Made by a program: the position numbers and the translations under genes
Part shown: piece after piece, positions 7,445 to 12,580 of the stretch
Position numbering within the stretch: position 1 is the stretch's first letter
How the letters are laid out: every line of letters starts with the position of its first letter
Source of the DNA: a virus
DNA length: 24,884 nt
Strand: one strand, 5' to 3'
Virus record (IMG/VR): IMGVR_UViG_3300021963_000619
Coordinates: 1 to 24,884 of that record
Notes under the pieces: generated by a model
Told to the model about the DNA's origin: nothing
The model's input: the letters and a program-made list of their open reading frames with translations, nothing else
The model's database searches: none

Positions 7445-7660
7445 TTACACCTTACCTTTGTTGAAATTTTGAATTAGTGCTTGAATTTCAGACTCTCGCC
7501 ATACGCAAACTCTTGGCGAAAGTTTGATGCCCTTTGGGTAAATACCGTTCTTGATTCCCGCATACCAAGCGGTCTTGCAAATTGGAATGAGGGCTGGAAT
7601 TGGTGGATTTGCTTTAGCATTACCCAGAATTTGCGGCAATCTTAAAAAGACATCTTTCAT
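7445..7660 (-). CDS. AlpA-like helix-turn-helix regulator
   Basis: Seventy-one residues starting at 7660 with AAGGTGT five bases upstream, a leader nearly identical to that of the next gene. The pattern LRLPQILG...[35 protein letters not shown]...LI is that of the AlpA/MerR-like winged helix family (prophage CP4-57 regulator and excisionase type). The Trp-Tyr recognition helix is followed by the Pro-Lys wing and a VxWRESEI end. It is expected to bind DNA as a transcriptional regulator. No integrase is visible in this window, so an excisionase role is not supported. Confidence 0.8.
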   Translation of the reverse strand: MKDVFLRLPQILGNAKANPPIPALIPICKTAWYAGIKNGIYPKGIKLSPRVCVWRESEIQALIQNFNKGKV

Positions 7661-7662
7661 AT

Positions 7663-8283
7663 TTACACCTTGATTTCATTGAGTTTTTTAACCTTGTCAT
7701 CCACTTCACTGAGAAACTGGACAACCTCACTTTCGAGTTCTGCAATATAAGAGTCATTGCGCTCGATTCTTTTGACAAACAGTTGTAAGTGCGATGGCAT
7801 CCGTGGGTCGAAACTCACGAAATCACACCACTTTCTGTTTGTACACGCCATTTGCCACTGCATCTGGTCGTAATACTTCTTTGTCGGCTCGTCACCAAGA
7901 ATAGTGTCGATATGGGTGGAAGTGTTGGGACACTTGATCTCTAGGCATCCATCGTCACCAATAAGCCCATCAGGAGAGGCGGCAGACATGGCAATGCGTG
8001 GATGGTCAATAGCAGATACCTGATCGACTGTATTGCCTGTTTTGACCTCGTATGCGGCTCTGGCAAAGGGTTCGTTTTCTGTCCCCCATTCCATAGCGGC
8101 ATTTGAGTAAGACTCTGCCACTTGGTTGGTCATGCGCTCGACTACCAACTGTGCCATGTAGTTTGCTCTACTGGTGCTATAGCCTGTCTTTGTCTTGGCA
8201 ACAATGTCAGAGATACGAGAAGCAGTAGCCTTGCCACAACGCTGTGCAAACCATTCTGGTGTACCTTGTTCAATATCACTCAT
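7663..8283 (-). CDS. YqaJ-type (lambda exonuclease-like) recombination nuclease
   Basis: The 206-residue product starts GTPEWFAQRCGKATASR, the typical opening of YqaJ-family phage exonucleases. It contains WGTENEP (66-72), SPDG (103-106, metal-binding Asp105), EIKCP (115-119, the E-x-K catalytic pair) and QMQWQM (140-145). These are the PD-(D/E)xK nuclease motifs in their usual order and spacing, so the enzyme is probably active. It should resect double-stranded DNA ends 5' to 3' and hand single strands to the annealing protein encoded two genes upstream. The start overlaps the preceding stop by 4 bp (ATGA). Confidence 0.9.
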   Translation of the reverse strand: MSDIEQGTPEWFAQRCGKATASRISDIVAKTKTGYSTSRANYMAQLVVERMTNQVAESYSNAAMEWGTENEPFARAAYEVKTGNTVDQVSAIDHPRIAMSAASPDGLIGDDGCLEIKCPNTSTHIDTILGDEPTKKYYDQMQWQMACTNRKWCDFVSFDPRMPSHLQLFVKRIERNDSYIAELESEVVQFLSEVDDKVKKLNEIKV

Positions 8284-8552
8284 GCTTCCCTCGCTTTCAG
8301 CATTGCGTCTGCTAGATCGTAAGCATCTTCAGCAATCAATTCCTTTGTACCTTGGTCTAAATCATTTTTAGGAAGCGCATTCCTATCCTTACTGTCCACA
8401 ATATCGGGATGGTGGTAATCGGTTATCCAATACTGGTAGCAGATTGGAAGCGCCTTAGCCGCAAAGTAATCACGCAGGGTCATGCCTCTTGAATTTGTTT
8501 CTTGGTCTTCAATGTAAATGCTTTGTACTGGAAATGCTGGTGGGTTGTTCAT
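8280..8552 (-). CDS. Conserved phage hypothetical with GMTLRDYFAAKAL motif
   Basis: Ninety residues, coupled by ATGA to the genes on both sides. The N-terminus NNPPAFP and the central GMTLRDYFAAKAL, followed by a C-terminal AEDAYDLADAMLKAR, form a pattern I know from many phage early regions, always without an assigned role. It lies between the exonuclease and annealing genes, so it may act with them, but nothing in the sequence shows catalysis or DNA binding. Confidence 0.8.
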   Translation of the reverse strand: MNNPPAFPVQSIYIEDQETNSRGMTLRDYFAAKALPICYQYWITDYHHPDIVDSKDRNALPKNDLDQGTKELIAEDAYDLADAMLKAREA

Positions 8553-9109
8553 TTCAATGCTCCTTTACGCTTTTCTTTAGCATCAATCACTTTCTTTTGC
8601 CAAGCCTTATCAGTACCGCAAGCACCATAAGCAACTGTGTAAACATCTTTCAACTCCTCAATCGTGGATGCCGCTTCAATAGCCGCCAAATGGTCAATCA
8701 TGCTGTTGACATCTATGTCTGAACCCTCGCCTTCAGGCAAGTCTTCTCCAGCATAGATATACAAACCCAAACCATGCAATGACAGTGCCTTAGTCATGCA
8801 ACGCATGATGGCAGTGTTGACTGCAAATGCGTCAGGGTTGAGGATTGCTTTGTTGCGGAAATCCATTACTGGAAGTTGGCAAGTCATTGCTTTGCCAAAC
8901 ATTGTGACTGTGACGAACACCATTGCAGTGCCGTTTATGTCCATGTAACACTTGTCGCCAAACATCTCAATCTTGTAAGTTGCATTAGGGTCTGCTTTGA
9001 GTGCTTCTGCCCATGCCCACGCCCATGAAAGATATGTCAAACCACCTTTTTTCTCAGTATGTTCGTTGACATTCTTACTGAGAAGACTTAACACCTGTTC
9101 TTGATTCAT
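8549..9109 (-). CDS. Sak3/DUF1071-type single-strand annealing protein
   Basis: The 186-residue product carries the family hallmark LTYLSWAWAWAEALKADP near its N-terminus (24-41), a beta-rich core with VFVTVTMFGKAMTCQLPVMD, and NTAIMRCMTKALSLHGLGLYIYAGEDLP (98-124). These match the DUF1071 family, now regarded as Sak3-like single-strand annealing proteins. The acidic C-terminal region is variable. It probably anneals complementary strands after resection by the YqaJ-type nuclease, with the SSB-like protein as third partner. ATGA overlaps link it to both neighbours. Confidence 0.85.
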   Translation of the reverse strand: MNQEQVLSLLSKNVNEHTEKKGGLTYLSWAWAWAEALKADPNATYKIEMFGDKCYMDINGTAMVFVTVTMFGKAMTCQLPVMDFRNKAILNPDAFAVNTAIMRCMTKALSLHGLGLYIYAGEDLPEGEGSDIDVNSMIDHLAAIEAASTIEELKDVYTVAYGACGTDKAWQKKVIDAKEKRKGALK

Positions 9110-9303
9110 TCCTTGACTCCCATTACATCGTTAAAAATATCTATCGCCTCTTGATTGACTGCCCACATTGCCAACAGCGTCAAATCGCTGTGCATTTGGG
9201 CTATATCACTACTGAACCCTTCGAATTTTCTGTGCAGACAATTGTCCCCTAGCTTCTTTGTCGTTCTTTCTATCCTCATTAGGATTGTTGAATAATCCAG
9301 CAT
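9106..9303 (-). CDS. Small early hypothetical protein, 65 aa
   Basis: Starts at 9303 with AGGAGT six bases upstream and ends in an ATGA overlap with the annealing gene. The product is helical (STILMRIERTTKKLG..., LLAMWAVNQEAIDIFNDVM). No family recognised. It overlaps the C-terminal part of the reading frame 9209-9583 by 95 bp in another frame. Its own ribosome site and coupling to the next gene make it the safer of the two. Confidence 0.7.
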   Translation of the reverse strand: MLDYSTILMRIERTTKKLGDNCLHRKFEGFSSDIAQMHSDLTLLAMWAVNQEAIDIFNDVMGVKE

Positions 9304-9583
9304 TGTTTACTCCTGTTGAATGCTTCTTCCATGTATCCTGAACATTTGTCAGGGCTGAGTTCACATACCCGAATGTTGGGTCGGTGATGAGTTTGGATGG
9401 CATAACCACCCGTTGCGTCTTAGGTTGTTCTTTCACTCGCCTAGCCGCCTTTCTGAGCAATCTCTGACGCTCTTTCAAACTGAGTGTGGGTGTCCAAATC
9501 TGAAAATAAGATAAAAAACGAGTCATCACAACATTTATCTGTTGGGTTGCGAGGCTTAATGCAGAACGCACAGTAATACTCAT
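9209..9583 (-). CDS. Basic hypothetical protein, overlaps both neighbours
   Basis: The start at 9583 has GAGGAG seven bases upstream, giving 124 residues. The N-terminus is mixed, the middle strongly basic (SLKERQRLLRKAARRVKEQ), and the rest carries a VMPSKLITDPTFGYVNSA segment of natural-looking composition. It overlaps the Cys-rich gene at 9441-9629 by 143 bp and the 65-aa gene by 95 bp, each in a different frame. The region 9304-9440 is coded by nothing else, which argues that at least this part is real. The GAGGAG also encodes Glu-Glu of the overlapping gene, so the exact start is uncertain. Confidence 0.55.
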   Translation of the reverse strand: MSITVRSALSLATQQINVVMTRFLSYFQIWTPTLSLKERQRLLRKAARRVKEQPKTQRVVMPSKLITDPTFGYVNSALTNVQDTWKKHSTGVNNAGLFNNPNEDRKNDKEARGQLSAQKIRRVQ

Positions 9584-9629
9584 TTGAATGCTCCTCAATG
9601 ATTCTCTCAAGATTCAGCTTAGTTTTCAT
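9441..9629 (-). CDS. Small Cys-rich, possibly zinc-binding protein
   Basis: ATG at 9629 with GCGAGG seven bases before it; the start overlaps the end of the upstream gene by 11 bp. The 62-residue product begins MKTKLNLERIIEEHSNEYY, then CAFCIKPRNPTDKCCDDSFF, giving CxxC and CC about ten residues apart, a plausible one-site zinc ribbon. The C-terminus is a short helix. Such small zinc proteins are common in phage early operons. Function unknown. Confidence 0.65.
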   Translation of the reverse strand: MKTKLNLERIIEEHSNEYYCAFCIKPRNPTDKCCDDSFFILFSDLDTHTQFERASEIAQKGG

Positions 9630-9960
9630 TGCTGGCCTCGCTGTGGTAAGGGTTGATTTTAGGTAATTTAGGCTTGTTCTGTTCAATAGCCTCACGCTGT
9701 AATTCCATGCGGTAATAACGCCAGAGATTGAGTTCTTCTTCACTATCAACCCAACGGGTAAGTGGTAGATCATTTGCGACTTGCGCCAATCTCTCTGCCT
9801 TAAGTTCGACTCTTGATCGAACCATATCAGCAACATCAGCCCATGCGTTTGATTGAATTGCTTCGACTATTGCTTGACTATCGCATATTGCATCTGCAAC
9901 ATCTGAGGGGCTTAGGTCTTGCAGTGCCATCCATTTATCTCTCTCTAAATCAATCATCAT
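9619..9960 (-). CDS. Early hypothetical protein, 113 aa
   Basis: Two adjacent ATGs open the frame (9960 and 9957). AGGAG lies three bases before the first and six before the second, so 9957 may be the true start. The product is acidic and helical: LERDKWMALQDLSPSDVADAI, then ADMVRSRVELKAERLAQV and RWVDSEEELNLWRYYRMELQRE. No domain recognised. It is preceded by the repeated element at 9991-10007, a candidate internal promoter or operator. Confidence 0.75.
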   Translation of the reverse strand: MMIDLERDKWMALQDLSPSDVADAICDSQAIVEAIQSNAWADVADMVRSRVELKAERLAQVANDLPLTRWVDSEEELNLWRYYRMELQREAIEQNKPKLPKINPYHSEASNEN

Positions 9961-9990
9961 TCACTCCTGTCAAAAACCTATCAATGTGTG

Positions 9991-10007
9991 TATTCTGTCA
10001 GACATTA
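9991..10007. promoter_or_regulatory. Repeated element TATTCTGTCAGACATTA with TGTCAGACA palindrome
   Basis: This 17-mer differs by one base from the element at 12071-12087. Each contains the 9-bp palindrome TGTC(A/T)GACA. Both lie shortly upstream of leftward genes (31-34 bp from the gene at 9960, 42 bp from that at 12029). It also overlaps the last codons of the gene at 9998-10183. The likely meaning is a shared operator or activator site. Confidence 0.5.
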
Positions 10008-10183
10008 TCGTAATTGATATAGGGAATTTCCCTAATGCACTTATGAATGTCTGCAAGTGCTTTGTTAGTGAACACTTTGCCGCAACTCAAGCAAATCCAA
10101 GCAACTCCCATCCTGACTTCCGTTCTACGCTTACCGCTTTCACCTCTTTGTCTGCCAAAGAATGTCCTGATCTGCTGAATCAT
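9998..10183 (-). CDS. Small zinc-finger-like protein, 61 aa
   Basis: ATG at 10183 overlaps the upstream gene's TGA (ATGA), which decides the start. The N-terminal part is basic (GRQRGESGKRRTEVR). The body reads WICLSCGKVFTNKALADIHKC, a CxxC...HxxxC-like set (C-x2-C-x11-H-x-C) that could hold one zinc ion. Likely a small nucleic-acid-binding protein; no specific role can be given. Confidence 0.7.
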   Translation of the reverse strand: MIQQIRTFFGRQRGESGKRRTEVRMGVAWICLSCGKVFTNKALADIHKCIREIPYINYDNV

Positions 10184-10350
10184 TTTTTGCCAGACAGGGC
10201 TTTAGAGTAGATGAAAACTTGGTTTTGCTCATGGATGCCTCGTTTGTCTTGCTTGCGCTTGGCATACTCCTCACCCTGTTTAAACCGTTTCATCTTGGTA
10301 TCGGTCAACCAGACCGATGACTGACCTTTGTAATCAAATGCTGACTTCAC
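10180..10350 (-). CDS. Small basic protein, tandem paralogue 2 (AFDYKGQSSVW)
   Basis: A GTG at 10350 overlaps the preceding TGA (GTGA), and the stop TGA 10182-10180 overlaps the next ATG. The 56-residue product is MKSAFDYKGQSSVW followed by a Lys/Arg-rich helix (MKRFKQGEEYAKRKQDKRG). Its first 14 residues are nearly identical to those of the gene just upstream (TNAFDYKGQPSIW), so the two are tandem duplicates. Family and function unknown; the charge suggests nucleic acid contact. Confidence 0.7.
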   Translation of the reverse strand: MKSAFDYKGQSSVWLTDTKMKRFKQGEEYAKRKQDKRGIHEQNQVFIYSKALSGKK

Positions 10351-10514
10351 TTTTTGTTCTTTCTTGCTTGGAGTGGATGATGACCTTGAATTTCTTTTTC
10401 ACGCAGTTGTTCTCTGCGTTTCAGGCCAATTTTCTTGCCAAGTGTAATCATCTTCAACTCAGAGTCTCTTGTCCAAATTGAAGGTTGACCCTTGTAGTCA
10501 AATGCGTTTGTCAA
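10347..10514 (-). CDS. Small basic protein, tandem paralogue 1 (AFDYKGQPSIW), TTG start
   Basis: Read from TTG at 10514 with AAGGAG eight bases upstream; TTGA overlaps the stop of the gene at 10511-10918. Fifty-five residues: TNAFDYKGQPSIWTRDSELKM, then a basic helix (KKIGLKRREQLREKE) and a Lys-rich end. The gene-to-gene overlaps on both sides fill what would otherwise be a 330-bp gap, and the shared N-terminal motif with the next gene confirms the frame. Function unknown. Confidence 0.7.
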   Translation of the reverse strand: MTNAFDYKGQPSIWTRDSELKMITLGKKIGLKRREQLREKEIQGHHPLQARKNKK

Positions 10515-10918
10515 GTGTTGCGCTCCTTCAATAAGGCGATGGCTTGAGCAACAGCACTTTGTTGACCTAAATTTGTGTTGTAGAACAAATCTGTTAACTC
10601 ATCATTCGTCAGCCCTACCCATGTGCGCTGTGGTGGGGTGATGTAGAGTGGCGTTTGAAAATCTCCGTATTGATTGACGCTAAAGTCATACGCATCCCAA
10701 TCGTCACCGGGCATATTGATGCGCTTCATCCACGCCACAGGCTCTTGCTCATGTCGCTGTTTTTGCATTTCATCGACATATTCCTTTGATGTGTCGTTGG
10801 TAGCGACATTTGCCAAGGCTTTTTCAATTACGGCAATTGCCTCTGCTGTTCCGCACGGCTCACCGCCATGACAAAACTTCAGTGCATCAAGCACCAGCGT
10901 CAATTCATCTTGTGTCAT
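10511..10918 (-). CDS. Conserved phage hypothetical, 135 aa
   Basis: ATG at 10918 overlaps the preceding stop (ATGA). The product has an N-terminal helical part beginning MTQDELTLVLDALKFC with EAIAVIEKAL, a central EPVAWMKR, then QTPLYITPPQRTWVGLTNDELTDLF. The EPVAW...PLYxxPPQR...WVGLTxxE pattern is frequent in phage early proteins and is modular. I know of no established function. The C-terminal LLKERNT ends the frame at TGA 10511. Confidence 0.8.
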   Translation of the reverse strand: MTQDELTLVLDALKFCHGGEPCGTAEAIAVIEKALANVATNDTSKEYVDEMQKQRHEQEPVAWMKRINMPGDDWDAYDFSVNQYGDFQTPLYITPPQRTWVGLTNDELTDLFYNTNLGQQSAVAQAIALLKERNT

Positions 10919-11004
10919 AGCGGGTCACCTCCGCAGTGTGGGCATCGTGCAATGATGGTCAAAATATGGCGTTTGCATTTGGTGCAAATGTAGCTTTGTC
11001 TCAT
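10915..11004 (-). CDS. 29-residue zinc-ribbon microprotein
   Basis: ATG at 11004-11002 overlaps the upstream TGA (ATGA) and has GGAG behind it; its own TGA at 10917-10915 overlaps the next ATG. The product MRQSYICTKCKRHIL / TIIARCPHCGGDPL is a minimal zinc ribbon: CxxC, ten residues, CxxC. Two couplings plus four well-placed cysteines make this a convincing gene despite its size. It may bind RNA, DNA or a host protein. Confidence 0.75.
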   Translation of the reverse strand: MRQSYICTKCKRHILTIIARCPHCGGDPL

Positions 11005-11243
11005 GCTTGCTCTCCTCTGGCTCTAATTTGGGTAGCCGTAGCTCTCAAAATACTTTCTGTAAATGAGTCTGATTCTTGGGCAGTATGTTCACACTCCTTT
11101 GCACAGGCTTCTCGTTCTTTGGCGGCTACAAGGTGGGCAAACAATTTCAAAGGCTCGCCAGCACCAGACCAACACCACTCTGTGCCGTTGCATATTTTGT
11201 TTGAAACTTCTTTGTAAATACTAATGATTTCATCATGTGTCAT
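11001..11243 (-). CDS. Early hypothetical, MTHDEII tandem paralogue 2
   Basis: Eighty residues from ATG 11243 (GAGGTG upstream, ATGA overlap). It begins MTHDEIISIYKEVSNK and contains KLFAHLVAAKEREACAKECE, a Glu/Ala-rich helix; the end RARGEQA overlaps the zinc-ribbon gene. The start and the LVAAKE helix closely match the gene just upstream, so they are tandem duplicates. I recognise this as a frequent phage early family with no assigned function. Confidence 0.75.
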   Translation of the reverse strand: MTHDEIISIYKEVSNKICNGTEWCWSGAGEPLKLFAHLVAAKEREACAKECEHTAQESDSFTESILRATATQIRARGEQA

Positions 11244-11449
11244 GCTTCACCTCTGATTTCAGCTACCACTTCAGTTATGTGCGCCCATGTACCTAAACGC
11301 TCAACTACTTCAATAATGCGCTCTTGCTCCTTGGCGGCTACAAGGTTGGCAAAGGCTATAAGTCCTTCGGAATAAATGCCATCAAGGTGTGGTCGCATTC
11401 CAATCAGCTTGCATTCTTGTGCCATCTCAATAATTTCATCATGTGTCAT
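11240..11449 (-). CDS. Early hypothetical, MTHDEII tandem paralogue 1
   Basis: Sixty-nine residues from ATG 11449, ATGA-coupled to the gene before it, with GAGGAA about eight bases upstream. It begins MTHDEIIEMAQECKLIG and contains LIAFANLVAAKEQERIIEVVERLG. It shares its first seven residues and the FAxLVAAKExER helix with the next gene. No catalytic motif; probably a small protein-protein interaction module. Confidence 0.75.
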   Translation of the reverse strand: MTHDEIIEMAQECKLIGMRPHLDGIYSEGLIAFANLVAAKEQERIIEVVERLGTWAHITEVVAEIRGEA

Positions 11450-11595
11450 CGCTTCATTCCTCTAATGAAAATTGCAAAAGAACTCAGTGTGTCATTGCCA
11501 AAGCATTTCATCTTCTCAATCTCAAGTGCCACTTCCTCAAGAATGTCGTTTCTGAGTTCGTCATAGACTTGTTGTTGGGTTTTCCATTCAGACAT
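11446..11595 (-). CDS. Small helical early protein, 49 aa
   Basis: The start is set at 11595 (MSEWKTQQQVYDELRND), where GAGGAA precedes the ATG; a longer frame reaching 11658 would run deep into the membrane protein gene upstream. The product continues ILEEVALEIEKMKCFGND, then TLSSFAIFIRGMKR. This DTxxSFAxxIRxMK ending is familiar from several phages. Function unknown. It overlaps both neighbours by a few bases. Confidence 0.75.
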   Translation of the reverse strand: MSEWKTQQQVYDELRNDILEEVALEIEKMKCFGNDTLSSFAIFIRGMKR

Positions 11596-11797
11596 AGATT
11601 CCTCGCTTTTCACAGACGGTTGCATAGTTTTTTGCCTTTCTTTTGTGAAGCCTGACACAAGCCTTCAAGAGACTTTTCTTCTTGCTAATGACTTGGATGC
11701 TCTGTGACTGTGGTGATGGCGTTAAAACATGGTTTATGCCCATCAGCAAAGCAATGATGAGTGCCACACGCCCAAAGACTTCAGAGAATGTCATCAT
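11588..11797 (-). CDS. Small membrane-anchored early protein
   Basis: Several ATGs crowd the start. AGGAG is seven bases before the ATG at 11797, which is chosen (69 aa: MMTFSEVFGRVALIIALLM...). Residues about 8-23 form one membrane helix, followed by a Pro/Ser/Gln linker and a basic tail (KKKSLLKACVRLHKRKAKNY). The basic tail would face one side of the inner membrane. It overlaps the upstream gene by 17 bp and the downstream gene by 8 bp. Possible roles include exclusion or host takeover; none is shown. Confidence 0.65.
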   Translation of the reverse strand: MMTFSEVFGRVALIIALLMGINHVLTPSPQSQSIQVISKKKSLLKACVRLHKRKAKNYATVCEKRGIYV

Positions 11798-12029
11798 TGT
11801 CATTCTCCTCAATCAAACGCACGATTTTGGCAAAGTCAAAGCTGGAGAGTTCGTCAGTGATGTCCACCCATTTGCCATCAATAAACTTTTGCAACTCAAA
11901 ACAGTATTTGTCGTTAAGTCCCTCTTTAGGGCTGTAGTCAGGGTCGTATGACCATTTGACCCTTAATTCCCATTCAGTCTCTGGTAACTGTAAGTCTCTG
12001 AGTTCATCTAAACACACATCGAATTTCAT
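11781..12029 (-). CDS. First gene of the leftward early operon, 82 aa hypothetical
   Basis: ATG 12029 with AAAGGCGTGT upstream. The acidic product MKFDVCLDELRDLQLPE..., with WELRVKWSYDPDYSPKEG, YCFELQKFIDGKWVDITDEL and an acidic end ENDNDDIL, looks like a small folded beta-rich domain. No family recognised. It is the first gene behind the divergent control region at 12030-12135, so it is likely among the earliest expressed. Confidence 0.75.
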   Translation of the reverse strand: MKFDVCLDELRDLQLPETEWELRVKWSYDPDYSPKEGLNDKYCFELQKFIDGKWVDITDELSSFDFAKIVRLIEENDNDDIL

Positions 12030-12064
12030 ACACGCCTTTCAAGTTGATGAATGGATACTGTACG

Positions 12065-12087
12065 ACACTATATTCTGTCTGACATTA
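12065..12087 (-). promoter_or_regulatory. Candidate leftward promoter/operator with repeated TGTCTGACA
   Basis: On the minus strand a TATAGT (12072-12067) could be a -10 box, preceded by TAATGTCAGACAGAA, the same 17-mer as at 9991-10007 with one change. The palindrome TGTCTGACA is at 12076-12084, inside the expected spacer. No good -35 lies at 16-18 bp, so an activator is likely if this is a promoter. Confidence 0.45.
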
Positions 12088-12100
12088 GGATATACCCTTA

Positions 12101-12129
12101 TTGTCAAACATTAACCACACTGCTACTTT
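12101..12129 (+). promoter_or_regulatory. Candidate rightward promoter for the RHH gene
   Basis: TTGTCA (12101-12106), a 17-bp spacer, and TACTTT (12124-12129). The expected transcript start is near 12136, which is the ATG of the next gene, so the message would be leaderless. No ribosome site is visible before that ATG, in agreement. Confidence 0.55.
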
Positions 12130-12135
12130 ACGCAC

Positions 12136-12303
12136 ATGGCTAGACACAAATCGGAAATCACAGGAAGCCCACTCAAAATCGCCACAAGAGTTACTTTTGA
12201 CCAATGGTTGGAGTTTCGCAAACTTGGCGGTTCTGTGTGGTTGAGAAACTTGCTCAAGAATTCGATGGAGAATCGAAAGAGTCAACTCAAGGAGAAAACA
12301 TGA
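12136..12303 (+). CDS. Ribbon-helix-helix-like regulator, 55 aa
   Basis: ATG 12136 to TGA 12301-12303. The product begins MARHKSEITGSPLKIATRVT (basic arm plus a beta strand), then FDQWLEFRKLGGSVWLRNLL, two helices joined by LGGS, then a charged tail. This is the size and pattern of Arc/CopG-type ribbon-helix-helix DNA-binding proteins. It lies in the divergent control region and is probably translated from a leaderless message. It is a good candidate for the repressor of the two facing promoters, possibly binding the TGTCWGACA palindromes. The last 4 bp overlap the next start. Confidence 0.7.
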   Translation: MARHKSEITGSPLKIATRVTFDQWLEFRKLGGSVWLRNLLKNSMENRKSQLKEKT

Positions 12304-12449
12304 AAAAAGTCATTATTGGCGCATACTTAGCACTTTCCAGCCTGACATTGTGGGCGGCTTGTTCAACCCATACTTACTATGCAAATGGTCGTTATGTGAC
12401 TTGCCAAACCTGTTGTTATGGGAACAATTGCAACACCAACTGCTATTGA
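12300..12449 (+). CDS. Secreted six-cysteine peptide, 49 aa
   Basis: ATG 12300 overlaps the previous stop, with AAGGAG six bases upstream. The product has a clear signal peptide, MKKVIIGAYLALSSLTLWA, followed by ACSTHTYYANGRYVTCQTCC and YGNNCNTNCY. The mature part is about 30 residues with six cysteines (21, 35, 38, 39, 44, 48). Cleavage could be by signal peptidase I after Ala19 or Ala20; the -3 Trp makes a lipobox unlikely but not excluded. In the periplasm it would probably be disulfide-bonded. The role is unknown; exclusion of other phages is one idea. Confidence 0.75.
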   Translation: MKKVIIGAYLALSSLTLWAACSTHTYYANGRYVTCQTCCYGNNCNTNCY

Positions 12450-12487
12450 TGTATGATTTAACGAAATGCTTGGCGGCATTATCGTAG
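12449..12487 (+). CDS. Possible 12-residue leader peptide before the terminator
   Basis: ATG 12449 overlaps the preceding TGA (TGATG), and the frame MYDLTKCLAALS ends at TAG 12485-12487. It crosses the first two pairing segments of the structured RNA that follows, so a translating ribosome would cover them. Coupling and position suggest a leader peptide. Length alone gives no statistical support. Confidence 0.3.
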   Translation: MYDLTKCLAALS

Positions 12488-12575
12488 TAGGGTTACACAT
12501 GAAGTCTGCTGGAACTACGCCAGTCCGCCAACATCCGAAAGGGTGAGACTTCAGGTGTAGCCCTTTTTTTTGGGC
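12471..12575 (+). ncRNA. Structured leader RNA with intrinsic terminator and alternative pairings
   Basis: The main stem pairs 12490-12507 with 12546-12563: GGG/CCC, one U-G, TACAC/GTGTA, one A-G mismatch, TGAAGTCT/AGACTTCA. It is followed by eight Ts (12564-12571). Its top is a three-way junction: hairpin CTGG/CCAG (12509-12512/12520-12523) and hairpin CATCC-GAAA-GGGTG (12532-12545) with a GNRA loop. TGGCGG (12471-12476) is perfectly complementary to CCGCCA in the junction (12525-12530). CGTAGT (12483-12488) is perfectly complementary to ACTACG in the first hairpin's loop (12514-12519). GCCC/GGGC (12560-12563/12572-12575) gives a further alternative. The replication gene starts five bases later with no clear ribosome site. 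Confidence 0.7.
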
Positions 12576-12580
12576 AAATT

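Noticed and set aside
7445-7660. Excisionase and hence a temperate lifestyle
   Set aside because: AlpA-type proteins are also plain regulators, and no integrase, attachment site or lysogeny repressor pair is visible.
12204-12299. Upstream extension of the Cys-rich gene to 12204
   Set aside because: The extension overlaps the RHH gene and would bury the signal peptide; ATG 12300 has AAGGAG at ideal spacing.
12471-12563. HDV-like or twister self-cleaving ribozyme
   Set aside because: The strand order loosely recalls a nested pseudoknot, but the first stem is only 5-6 bp, the expected catalytic C before the last strand is missing, and the twister core bases are not found.
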